DNA from: Gracilaria domingensis
Lineage: Eukaryota > Rhodophyta > Florideophyceae > Gracilariales > Gracilariaceae
Direction of reading: 5' to 3'
Length of the DNA stretch: 64,000 nucleotides
NCBI GenBank assembly: GCA_022539475.1
Contig: VCMS01000074.1
Coordinates: 1-64,000, forward strand
The translations under genes and the position numbers were made by a program. Under the pieces are notes generated by a model that did no database searches, had not been told where the DNA came from, and worked only from the letters and a program-made list of their open reading frames with translations. The number at the start of each line of letters is the position of its first letter. The first letter of the stretch is position 1. Shown one piece after another: positions 24,191 to 35,800 of the stretch.

Positions 24191-25061
24191 CAGGGGCGTA
24201 TTCGTGACTACGTTTTTGATACATGTTGAAGTCAAGAAGTCAAGCACTTTTGGCGGTAGTCATCTTGAAAGTAGTCAAAATATAGTCACAAGACATACGC
24301 GTGAACGTTTACTAGAGAGCCTAAGAAGTAGGTGCCTAAGAGTTTTCTATGATCTTCCATGCTACTTTTTTCGCTGGTTTTTGCAACGCAGAGGTTCCAA
24401 ATTGCAGTACACTGTTTTCTTCATGTTGGTTTCTATGTGGCTCTTAATGGATAAATGCTTTAATGCTTTCCGTGATTTCTAAGTCTCCGAAGGAAGAGAC
24501 TGTCTCCAATTGCCCTCAATGCGGGCAAGGTCACTGAAACGTCTTTCAGCTGGAGCAGAGTAAGCCTGAGCGGATAGAGCTACTTGCGCAATTATATTAA
24601 ATGGAACGAGGCTTATCCACCGTGGCAGTTTGTTAGTGCGTCTCCAAAACCGCAGAGTCATGCTCGGCTCTTTCTATTTATTGTTCTTCAACGATTTGCA
24701 ACGTTCTTTCTGCAACAAACTGAATATCACCTTCAGTTTATGACTGTGAGTCATCAATGAACTGTCTAGTTCGACAGCTTCCCTTTCAAAAACAACAAAT
24801 GAACGAATGATTTGTACGAAGATTAGACAGGACATAGAAGTCAAAACTGCTGAGATGTTAATTACTACTGTGTGCGGTCAAATATATCTACTTATATCTC
24901 TCAGAGATCATCCAAAGTCACATTGAGCTGCTATGGAGCCGTTCACTTGCTGCTGTAGACAACGGTGACTACAATATTTGACTACGGCCGAACTACTGGA
25001 GTCAGTCAGTCAAAGTCAGTGAAAAAAGCGCCGTAGTCAGTCAGTCACCGATACGGGCCTG
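24191..25061. mobile_element. hAT-like non-autonomous transposon, 871 bp
   Basis: The left end CAGGGGCGTATTCGTGACTA pairs with the right end, which read inward is CAGGCCCGTATCGGTGACTG. Exact 8-bp duplications CTTCGTTC flank it (24183-24190 and 25062-25069). The matching spacer before copy E carries the octamer once (16184-16191), an empty site. The CAGG termini and 8-bp duplication are the hAT signature. Subterminal sequence is rich in TGACTAC/GTAGTCA motifs, which may be transposase-binding sites. No open frame resembles a transposase, so it would need a helper. Confidence 0.85.
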
Positions 25062-25159
25062 CTTCGTTCGCGGCCGAGCGCATCGCACCATCGCATGACA
25101 GCAACGCGCAAGTGCCATTACTGTGCTGTCAACTGCCACCACCTCCACATCTCCAAATC

Positions 25160-25488
25160 TCCAAATCTCATCAGGCCACCCGTCTCTATCAGTTTCTCCT
25201 TCTCTCCACTCATCTCTCGGTCCTTCTGCGAACCGCCTCCCATTGCATTTCTAATGTGGCAGATTGGTCACTATTGCGATCTCGCGCACCTGGCTCGCAC
25301 CGTCGAATAAATTTAGCTCATTCGTCGTCAGACGTTGTCGCTCGCGCAATCGATCCCCTACAAGTTCTTGTGCCCCGTTCCGCTTTTCGGAAAGAACGTG
25401 TCCCGGTATCACGAACAGCTGTAGCACGGCGCGCGCGTTACCGCTGCTACTTTCGAGTTTAGCTCATTCACATCAGCTCAACCTTCCC
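25160..25488 (+). promoter_or_regulatory. Conserved upstream block of gene C
   Basis: Conserved with the blocks before A, D, X and E: pyrimidine-rich tract, CAGATTGGTCACTAT box at about 25260, and TCGAATAAAT at about 25303. Conservation stops at the gene's ATG (25489). Probable promoter and leader, by inference. Confidence 0.4.
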
Positions 25489-28400
25489 ATGGCAGAGCCA
25501 GTCTCCGCGGCCGCTGCAGTCGCAGCCGCGGCGCCAGCCGCTCTCATGTACGTGGAGGACAAACTCAAAGCCCCTGTTCGCCACCACGACCTGGCCTCGC
25601 GCAACCGCGAAAGATTGAGACACGTTCAACAACTGCTCGATCAACACCTGCAACATGTTGACAGTTGGGTCAACGAGTCAAGTGGAGAACGCTCTTCGTC
25701 TCATATGCTGCGCACTTGGAGAACTAGGTTGCAGCAGGCGAAGGAAAGGTGTGTCAAGCTAGCGCCAGACGTTGCGAGTGCTACGCTATTGCATCGAGTA
25801 CAGCCCGCAAACCAAACCCTGACCGAAGTCGAGAGCACCGTGGAGAAGTTTGAAGAGTTTGTAAGAGAGAGAGAAGTGGCGGTTACAGACGGTGATGGTT
25901 TGGCACAAACTGACGTCCACTTTTTGAAACATGGAACCGTGCCGCCCAATCCACCACGACTCACTCTGGATTACGAATCATCGCAGACGTCTGAGGGAAA
26001 GCTCAAGGCAGCGGTACTGCGAACATCGGAGCACAAAGTGCTGGCGGTTGTGGCTGCCGGGCGGGGCGGAGTTGGAAAGACGTGCGCGCTTCGGGGACTG
26101 AACAGTAGTTTGGCTGATGTGAAAAGCAGGTTTCCGGATGGTGTGCAGTTTATGCAACTGGGAGCGGATGCTAAGATGGTTGATCTCAGTGGAAAGATTG
26201 CGGAGATTGTTGAAAAGACCGGAAACCCGAAGCTGGCGAACACTATACGTGGAAAGAAACTGCAGGAAGCTGTGGACAAGGCCAGGCAATGGTTTGTGAA
26301 CCACACATGTCTCTTCCTGGTTGACGATGTATAGGAAGAGAACGGGTTTGATGGGGAGACATTTCGCATTCTTGCACATATGATGAACGCTGACAGTCGT
26401 CTTGTGTACACGACGAGGGACTTTGAGCTCGCTCGGAAGGCCGACAAACTCATAACGTTTGAAGCCAGAAAAGAAGAGGATTCGCGAATCATGTTCCTGA
26501 ATCACGCTGAGTTGGAGGAGTGGGAGATTCGGAATAGGAGCAATATGGAGGCGTTGGAGGAGATTCTGTTGACTTGTGCAGGAATACCTTTACTTTTGGC
26601 TGTGACCGGTGCCGGTGTTCGAAAATACGTGACGCGAATGGCAGAACCAAAAGAGGATGCACTGAGTATGTATCATAAAGAGTTGAAGGCCACAAAGAAG
26701 TCACTGGTTACAGAACACTGGCCCGGTTACGGTGCGATAAGGAACGTGGTTGATACTTCGATGTCAGTACTTGAGCGTCGATGGAAAGGAGAGACGGAGT
26801 CAGGAAAGCCTTTTACGTACTCGATTCGGGAAATGCTTCGAACGTTGTGTGTTCTGGAAAAGCAACAGGAGGTACCTGTCTCGATGCTGCAAAAGCTTTG
26901 GGGATTGAGTGAGGCAAGTGAGGCTGTGAAGGTGATGGAAGCTCTAGACTCGGTGGCTGTAGTGGAGATTGCGATTCGAGGGAAGAAGAAGGTGCTGCGT
27001 GTGCATGACGACATTTTGGATGTGTTGCGTCATGATTCGGGAGATGAGAAGGGCAGGTACATTAAGCGATTATTGAATGGGTATATTGGGGATGATAGTG
27101 CTGAAGTTGAGAGGGTATCCGAAGTGGTTCCGAATAGTTTAGGAGCTGCTGAAGGTGAGAAGAGCCGGATTTGGATGAAGTTAAGGAAAGTGTGCTGTTG
27201 GAAGCCGGACAAAGGTAGGGCCGATATTGTCCAGAATGCGGCAGTTGTGGAAGACGCACCGGTTGTAGACTGTATGAAGAAATGCAGAAGACGAGAATGG
27301 TGGGGTGTGGAAGACAGAGATGGGTACCTGGAGAGCAACGTTTGCCGACTGCTCAAGGACGCCGGAGAAGATGAAGAATTGGTTTGGCTGCTACTGAAGC
27401 CTGAATGGATAGCGAAGCGTCTCACAGAGAGTGGAATCTTTGCTGTTGAGAGTGAAGTTTCAAATGGGCAAACAGCACTCGTTCGTTCAAGCATGGAAAG
27501 GAAGGAAGAGAAGAAGAGGGCACTGGAAGTGATTGCACATGCGGCGAGACTAAGCCAGGTCGCAGTGTCACGAAACCCACGGGAGGTGTGGTTCCAGCTG
27601 TATGGACGACTGATAACGCATTCAAAGAAGTGTAAGACGACGCGTGAGTTTTTGGAGCAAGTTGCGGAGATTGCAGAGAAGAGAGAAGAAGCATGGTTGA
27701 GAGCGGAAGAAGGGTTTCTGACGGCTGCTGGGGGGGCTGATTTGGAGAGCATACAAGTGGGGGGGGACGTATTGGGTATTCAAAAGCATGAAAGTGAGTT
27801 GACAATCTTGGTCTCGTATGATGAGCGGTTGGAAATAGTGAAGTACAACCTAACGCACGGCAGTCTAAATCGTTTTGGGACGGAGATGGGTTTCTATAAA
27901 TCCGCTGCGTTGTCGAGAGATGGACGATTGGTTGTGTATGTGGACGCTGATAATAATGTGAAGAAGTGGGACGTTGCGAAGGACGTGGGAACGGGTGTTG
28001 GAAAGACTACGGCATCGATTTGGTGCGTTTGTTTGAGCGAGGATTCGAGATGGGTTGCGTGTGGGCTGCGAGATGTTGGCAATGTGGTAACGTGGGACCT
28101 GCAGGGCGGTGGATCTCCTCGGGAACTTGTGAGTGGGAAAGAAGGGAATGTCGAGTGCGTTGCTGTGAGCTCGACGGGAAGGAAGTTTTGTTGTGGGTTG
28201 GAAAAGGGTGGAGTTTACGTATGGGACGCAGAGAGCGGCGAAAAGATCTGTAAGGCGCGGGCACCAAATGATGGTTCTGTGGCAAGTGTGGCTTTCAGTG
28301 GAAATGGGGAGCTGATTGTAACGCAAACTTCGTATTGTGGAATGATTGGAGTGCTGGACGCTGAGAGCGGAAGTTACTTGAACTCTGTTGAAGTCGGAGT

Positions 28401-29472
28401 TTGGGTGAGTAGCGTAGCGCTCAGCGAAGATGGGAAACTGGTTTTGTGGGGTGCAATTGATGGAGGCTATGGCGTGTGGGAGCATGGGAGCGAAAGAGGC
28501 GTGATACAAGGGGGTACGGGGGGTGGTTGGGTTCGTTTCGTGGGTGCAAGTGAAGACGGCTCTGTCGGGCTTGCCGGGATGGATGGCGGAAGCGTTCGAG
28601 TGTGGGATGTGAGGGGCGCGCAGGCGGAGAGCGGCAGCCGCGGTGAGGACGCGCATGAGGAGGCGATTGAGTGTGTGTGCGTGAGCGCTGACGGGCGGTG
28701 GATTGCGACGGGGTCGCTGGACGGGACGGTGCGGCTGTGGGACGGCGCCAGCGGCGCGCTGCGGCCGCAGGTGCTGCGCGCGCACGAGCGCACCGTGGCG
28801 GCGCTTTCGTTCAGCGCGGACGCGCGGCGGCTCGCGTCCGGCGGTCGGCACGACCGTGCGGTGCGCGTGTGGGACGTGCGCTCCGGCGCCGCCGTGTGCG
28901 ACGCGCTGCTCGGCCACGGTGAGCACGTGTTGTGCGTGGCGCTGTGCGCGGACGGCTCGCGCGCCGCGTCGGGCGACGGTGACGGCGACGTGCGCGTGTG
29001 GGACACGCGCCGCGGCGCCGCTGTCGGCGACGCGCTGCGCGCGCACTTGCAGCCCGTGCCGACACGGTGCGTGGCCATGTGCGACGACGGCGCGCGAGTG
29101 GCGGCGGGATACGACGACGACGTGTTGGTCGTGTGGGACGTGGCGCAGCGCGTGGCCACGCACCGCTTCTCGCTCGCGGGCAAAATTCCGATTTTCGTGT
29201 CGCTGCGCGCCGGCGCTGTCGATGTGATGCTTGCGGATAACTCCTCGCAGCTGTGCAGCTTGCACGACGACACGTGCGTGCCACACCCGGCGCCGCACCA
29301 GCTGCCGCTGTGGTGGCAGCGGTCAAGAAGGCTGGAGTTCGACGCCCCGCACAAGGGCAAGCTGTGGCTTGGCACATCCGAACATCCCTGCCGCCGCTAC
29401 CAGTTTGGCTTCTTCCTCGCCCCATTGGTCAATCCCGGCAGAGGTTTGCGATTCTGTCTTCCGCAGCAATGA
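25489..29472 (+). pseudogene. NB-ARC-WD40 copy C, single amber codon in the ATPase
   Basis: The ATG at 25489 was chosen because it matches MAEPVSAAAA in all copies; the frame is also open upstream, in the conserved leader. The Ala-rich start is seven residues shorter than in A and D. The P-loop GRGGVGKT is intact. At 26332-26334, right after the Walker B residues LVDDV, TAG replaces the TGG (Trp) of copies A and D. Past it the frame is open to 29472 through the rest of NB-ARC, the linker and the full propeller, ending RFCLPQQ. A second ATG at 26380 opens a 1030-codon frame lacking the P-loop. The WD40 half is almost the same as in A. It is either a one-hit pseudogene or a base-call error; a truncated N-terminal product of 281 residues would hold the P-loop but no propeller. 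Confidence 0.85.
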
Positions 29473-30011
29473 TCGTTTGTTTTGTCACATCGCCATATGC
29501 CAGAATCGCCACGAACAGAAACATCAAACTCGTCATTTCACGCATTGCGCGCCTCATGACAGTGCCATCTTTTTCTCAACACATTTACATCAAAGCACCG
29601 CTCCACGTCGCCAAGCTTGCCTCAGCTGCCTGCCCAATGTGCGCAACGCACAGTCGTATCACTCCATACCGGTTGGAGCGTGCGTGTACAAACGGACGGC
29701 CAAACAACGCCAAAACAGAACGAGTGCAACGGAGCTTGCTGAAACAGAGTGTGGCAGAGGTCGACTTCCAATTTGTGCCATCTAAATCATAGAGCAAACC
29801 TCAAAAACGCATTCATCGAGAAGGTCGTAAAGCTTCGATTAGCCGTAAAAGAATGAAAAAGAGAGTACTTGAGTTGCAAAGAAAGAGGGGAGCAATCCAC
29901 AAAGATTTGAGCTCTGTTATAGAGACCATTGTCTTTCGAGGAGCTGCGATCATCAGAGGGATAGAGTAACGGTACGCTTGACCACATGAGCTCATTTTGC
30001 AGTCCACACTG

Positions 30012-30233
30012 GAAGCCTGGCCACGCTTCCTGTTTTAGTATGCCTGGGTGCGAGGCACTTTCGATTCTGGCTTGGTCTGCGAAGCGCTAACCCCCAAACA
30101 AATTGAAGTAGCTGTTGATGGCTTCGCAGTGTAGGCACTGCGTAGGTGGAGATGTTCCACCGTCACCGAATTCAGTTTGTAAACTGAATTGCGTAGGCTA
30201 CCCACGTGCTGCGTGGGTTGCACCTGCGCAGGG
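30012..30233. repeat. Array of short perfect hairpins (spacer copy 3, inverted)
   Basis: Mirror image of 2966-3187; all stems are intact. The corresponding place after gene D (about 37095-37165) lacks most of them. Confidence 0.85.
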
Positions 30234-31031
30234 AAACATCGTTATCTGCCTGAGTGACCGGATCGATTTTCAACTGTCTGGCAAACAAGTGCGCTTCTTG
30301 ATATCATGTTTGTGCGTCTGCGACATGACTCGGCCCACGCCGACAGTCACTCAGCTATGGGGGCACTCTGTCAGAAAGAAGAATTGGTCCTCCGTGTTGG
30401 GGGTGGAGTTGCGTTGTGGCATGCGCGCAGACATGAATGCAAGCATTCGAGGTACCGTACCGTTGTACACGTTTTACTCGCACACATGGAGCGAGGAAAA
30501 GGTTAGGCCATGTGCGGCAAGTGCGGAGAAAACAAGGAGCGGGCTGTCGGAGTGAGCGACGGTTTCTGCGTTTGGTACATCCCAAGTGAAAGAGGTCGTC
30601 GCAAAAAGGGAGACGGGCGCGATGGGGAAGACGCGGCGTAGAATTGAAGAGATCAGCATCATTTGCGAAGAAAGGCAAAAATTGAAGCAAGTTTTGCAGT
30701 TTTGGCTCCAGTTCCTTGTGTAAGCCAGAATTGAGATTACGCTGCATGAGTTTGCAGGCGTGTCCACGTATCCGTCAGTTCGCCAGCAATGTTCTCTGAG
30801 ACGCTCGAAACAACCACGAATCTCAATTGGCTCCCACCCTTTTCGGGTTTGTCCCATGCGCCCTTCTTGGTTGTAAGATACGCCATCATTTCCGCCAGTT
30901 GGAAGCGCATAAGGGCAATTGCGTGGCAGAGAGCTGTCAGGAGGTATACATGCGAGTACCGACTGGACAGAAGGGCTGGGAGACCGATCATTGAAGGATT
31001 CCTTCAACACGAGCTATTGGCATTAGGAGCG

Positions 31032-31069
31032 GTGTATGCAGCCATGTTGCGAGCGATGGCTGCATACAC
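31032..31069. repeat. 14-bp perfect inverted repeat (spacer copy 3)
   Basis: Same hairpin as 2129-2166. Confidence 0.85.
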
Positions 31070-32479
31070 TTGCGACGATGTACAGACGAGGGCTGCTTCC
31101 CCCGAACAACTGTCGTCGCGTGTCTCTCTCCGGCGGTGGTCCGAGGCAGTGCCACTCACTGCGCAAGGTCATACGCGGTCGTGACCGAAAGCTTTGACGA
31201 GGAGGGCTCGACCCATCGCGAAGCCCCGCAGAGGGCGAGTCAGCCGCGCTGAGCAGCACGTGCGAGCGGCATCCCGGGAAATGCTCCCCGCGAGATCGAA
31301 CAGCTGCGGGAGGAAAAGCTGCGCGAGGGACGCCCAACTGGCGGCTGTCACAGCCGTGCTGTCGCTCCCGACGGCGGGAGCGCGGCGCGCGCTGCCAACT
31401 CGACGGCCGCGATTCGATTCGACGCGGCGACGCCACGCGTCGGCCTCGCGTGCCGCCGCCTGGAGCTGCCGTTGTGGAATTGCTGCCTTTCGACAGCGCG
31501 TCCACGTGGGCACCTACTGACATGTGTGCCAGTCAACTGACATGCTCGCGCTGGCTCTCGAGATTCGGGCGTGGGCCACACAGTTGGCAAGCATCTTCGC
31601 CGGAGTGTCGCCAGGGAGCCCATTTGTGACCTCGTCGACCGCAATGGTCCGCTCAATCGCCCAGACCAACCGAGGTTCGTCATTGACGCCTATACCGCCG
31701 TCTTTGTGCTATGGGGCCCTCTTGCCTCGTTAGAAATTATGTGCCAACGCTGGAAGACCATCAGGGTTACGGCGCGCAGAAAGCCATTGAGATACCAAAG
31801 GTACTGATAGCTATCCCGGCTGTAGCGTACACTGTGTACTTCATCGAAATTCAACAAAGAGGCCGAGACGACAGAAAAATGTAGGCTATTTGTGGCCATG
31901 TGTCTCTCGATGTCCTAGTTTTGGCCTCCCCGCGGCCCGTGCCGCCCACCCGCCGATGCGCGCGCGCGCGCCGCCCGTGCGGGAGGGACGCGTGCCACGT
32001 GCCGGGCGTGGCGCGCGGGTCACACGGCGCTTGGCGCGACACACTCGGCGAGCGCGTTTTGTTGCCGGCGCTTTATTGGCGTGTGCGGAAAGCGCCACAT
32101 GGCGCACAACAACACGTAGCTCGCCGTCTCGCCGCATATGCGTTTTTCTTCCGAGCTTGACACGGGCGCGATGCATTGTGCGATTTGCAGAAAAGTCCCC
32201 AGGTATGTTGACAACGGACAAAAGTAGTCAATTCTGCATTCGTCAACATGAAGGAGAAGCATCATGGAGCTGCCTGTGGGAGTACACAACTGTTGGAGAA
32301 GACGAAAAGGCAGCATGTGGGAATTAGGGATTTCAGTTCCGAAGTGTCACATCTGGCATTGATGCATGACGGCGTATACGTGTACATGTGCACACGCCAC
32401 GATCGCATGACATCAATGCGCAAGTGCCCTTGCTGTAGTATGACAACTAGCTAGCAACACCAGCATGTCTCTCAAACTC

Positions 32480-32853
32480 CTCAAGCAGGCATCAGCGTCT
32501 CGCGATCACTTGGGCTTCCAACTGACAGTCTTCGCTGTCGATCAATCGTCTCCATCAGTGTCTCCTTCTCTCCTCCACTCATCTATCCGTCATTCCCTGG
32601 CAAACCGCCTCTCCGTGCATTTCTGATGTACCAGATTGGCCACTATGGCGCAGCTGGTTTGCTCAGTCGAATAAATCCAGCTCATACGTCGTCGAACCTT
32701 CTCGTTGCCGAAATCGAACGACTCGACTTTTTTCTGCTCGTTTCCCGCTTTTCCGAACGAACGCGCCTCGGCATCACAAGCACCGGTCGCACGCCGCTCC
32801 GGTTACCATTGCTACTTTCGAGTTTGAATCACTCACATTAGCTCAACGCTTGA
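32480..32853 (+). promoter_or_regulatory. Conserved upstream block of gene D
   Basis: The sequence is the same as before genes X and A and is related to the blocks before E and C. It has a pyrimidine-rich stretch near 32565, CAGATTGGCCACTAT at about 32630 and CGAATAAATC at about 32669. Probable promoter and leader of the only intact family member. Confidence 0.4.
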
Positions 32854-35800
32854 ATGGCAGAGCCAGTCTCCGCGGCCGCTGCAGTCGCAGCCGCGGCCGC
32901 TGCAGTCGCAGCTGCGGCCCCAGCCGCTCTCATGTACGTGGAGGACAAACTCAAAGCCCCTGTTCGCCACCACGACCTGGCCTCGCGCAACCGCGAAAGA
33001 TTGAGACACGTTCAACAACTGCTCGATCAACATCTGCAACGTGTTGAAGTTTGGATCAACGAGCCAAGTGGACAACACTCTTCGTCTCATATGTTGTGCA
33101 CTTGGAGAACTAGGTTGCAGCAGGCGAGGGAAAGGTGTGTCAAGCTAGCGCCAGACGTTGCGAGTGCTACGCTATTGCATCGAGTACAGCTCGCGAACCA
33201 AACTTTGACCGAAGTCGAGGGCACCGTGGAGAAGTTTGAAGAGTTTGTAAAAGAGAGAGAAGTGGCCGTGACAGACGGTGATGATTTGGCACAAACTGAT
33301 GTGCATTTTCTGAAACATGGAACTGTGCCGCCCAATCCACCACGACTCACTCTGGATTACGAATCTTTGCAGACGTCTGAAGGAAAGCTCAAGGCAGCCG
33401 TACTGCGAACATCGGAGCACAAAGTGCTGGCGGTTGTGGCTGCCGGGCGGGGCGGAGTTGGAAAGACGTGCGCGCTCCGGGGATTGAACAGTAGTTTGGC
33501 TGATGTGAAAAGCAGGTTTCCGGATGGTGTGCAGTTTATGCAACTGGGAGCGGATGCTAAGATGGTTGATCTCAGTGGAAAGATTGCGGAGATTGTTGAA
33601 AAGACCGGAAACCCGAAGCTCGCGAACACTATACGTGGAAGGAAACTGCAGGAAGCTGTGGACAAGGCCAGGCAATGGTTCGTGAATCACACATGTCTCT
33701 TCCTGGTTGACGATGTATGGGAGGAGAACGGGTTTGATGGGGAGACATTTCGCATTCTTGCACATATGATGAACGCTGACAGTCGTCTTGTGTACACGAC
33801 GAGGGACTTTGAGCTCGCTCGGAAGGCCGACGAATTCATAACGTTTGAAGCCAGAAAAGAAGAGGATTCGCGAATCATGTTTCTGAATCACGCTGAGTTG
33901 GAGGAGTGCAGGATTCAGAACCCGAGCAATATGGAGGCGTTGGAGGAGATTCTGTTGACTTGTGCAGGAATACCTTTACTTTTGGCTGTGACCGGTGCCG
34001 GTGTTCGAAAGTACGTGAGACGAATGGCGGAAGCAAAAGAGGATGCACTGGGTATGTATCATGAAGAATTGCAGACCACAAAGAAGTCACTGGTTACGGA
34101 ACACTGGCCCGGTTACGGTGCGATAAGGAACGTGGTTGATACTTCGATGTCAGTACTTGAGCGTCGATGGAAAGGAGAGGCGGAGTCAGGAAAGCCTTTT
34201 ACGTACCCGATTCGGGAAATGCTTCGAACGTTGTGTGTTCTGGAAAAGCAACAGGAGGTACCTGTCTCGATGCTGCAGAAGCTTTGGGGATTGAGTAAGG
34301 CAACTGAGGCTGTGAAGGTAATGGAAGCTCTAGACTCGGTGGCTGTGGTGGAGGTTGCGATTCGAGGGAAGAAGAAGGTGCTGCGTGTGCATGACGACAT
34401 TTTGGATATGTTGCGACATGATTCGGGAGATGAGAAGCGCAGGTACATTAAGCGATTATTGAATGGGTACATTGGAGATGATACTGCTAAAGTTGACAGA
34501 ATATCCGAAGTGGTTCCGAATAGTTTAGGAGCTGCTGGGGGTGAGAAGAGCAGGATTTGGATGAAGTTAAGGAAAGTGTGCTGTTGGAAGCCGGACAAAG
34601 GTAGGGCCGATGTTGTCCAGAATGCAGCAGTTGTGGAAGACGCACCGGTTGTAGACTGCATGAAAGAATGCAGAAGACGAGAATGGTGGGGTGTGGAAGA
34701 CAGAGATGGGTATCTGGAGAGCAACGTTTGCCGACTGCTCAAGGACGCCGGAGAAGATGAAGAATTGGTATGGCTGCTACTGAAGCCTGAATGGATAGCG
34801 AAGCGTCTTACAGAGAGTGGAATCTTTGCTGTTGAGAGTGAAGTTTCAAATGGGCAAACAGCACTCGGTCGTTCAAGCATGGAAAGGAAGGAAGAGAAGA
34901 AGAGGGCACTGGAAGTGATTGCGCATGCGGCGAGACTAAGCCAGGACGCAGTGTCAAGAAACCCACGGGAGGTGTGGTTCCAGCTGTATGGACGACTGAT
35001 AACGCATTCAAAGAAGTGTAAGACGACGCGTGATTTTTTGGAGCAAGTTGCGGAGATTGCAGAGAAGAGAGAAGAAGCATGGTTGAAGGCGGAAGAAGGG
35101 TTTCTGACGGCTGCTGGGGGCGCTGATTTGGAGAGCATACAAGTGGGGGGGGACGTATTGGGTATTCAAAAGCATAAAAGTGAGTTGACAATCTTGGTCT
35201 CGTATGATGAGCGGTTGGAAATAGTGAAGTACAACCTAACGCACGGCAGTCTAAACCGTTTTGGGACGGAGATGGGTTTCTATAAATCCGCTGCGTTGTC
35301 GAGAGATGGACGAATGGTTGTGTATGTGGACGCTGATAATAATGTGAAGAAGTGGGACGTTGCGAAGGACGTGGAAACTGGTGTTCGAAAGACTACGGCA
35401 TCGATTTGGTGCGTTTGTTTGAGCGAGGATTCGAGATGGGTTGCGTGTGGGCTGCGAGATGTTGGCAATGTGGTAACGTGGGACCTGCAGGGCGGTGGAT
35501 CTCCTCGGGAACTTGTGAGTGGGAAAGAAGGGAATGTGAGGTGCGTTGCTGTGAGCTCGACCGGAAGGAAGGTGTGTTGTGGGTTGGAAGAGGGTGGAGT
35601 TTACGTATGGGACGCAGAGAGCGGCGAAAAGATCTGTGAGGCGCGGGCACCAAATGATGGTTCTGTGGCAAGTGTGGCTTTCAGTGGAAATGGGGAGCTG
35701 ATTGTAACGGGATCGTATAATGGAATGATTGGAGTGCTGGACGCTGAGAGCGGAAGTTACTTGAACTCTGTTGAAGTCGGAGTTTGGGTGAGTAGCGTAG

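Larger units (their letters stand above)
22963..25488. repeat. Diverged spacer between E and C (type 2)
   Basis: From 22963 it resembles the spacer in front of E and, in its first 200 bp, spacer 3 near 30255 and the region after gene D (37165). It contains a GC minisatellite (23527-23572), a variant of the conserved hairpin (23327-23364), an 871-bp hAT-like element (24191-25061) and the promoter-like block of gene C (about 25160-25488). Overlapping open frames near 23032-23736 partly align with other spacers, but in two frames at once, so none is called. Confidence 0.65.
29473..32853. repeat. Spacer copy 3 between C and D (inverted relative to 1 and 2)
   Basis: This is the reverse complement of spacers 1 and 2 at about 99% by eye. 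It carries the hairpin array (30012-30233), the 14-bp hairpin (31032-31069) and the upstream block of gene D (about 32480-32853). Some indels agree with spacer 1 and others with spacer 2, so the copies have exchanged sequence or contain random run-length errors. No gene is called. Confidence 0.8.
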
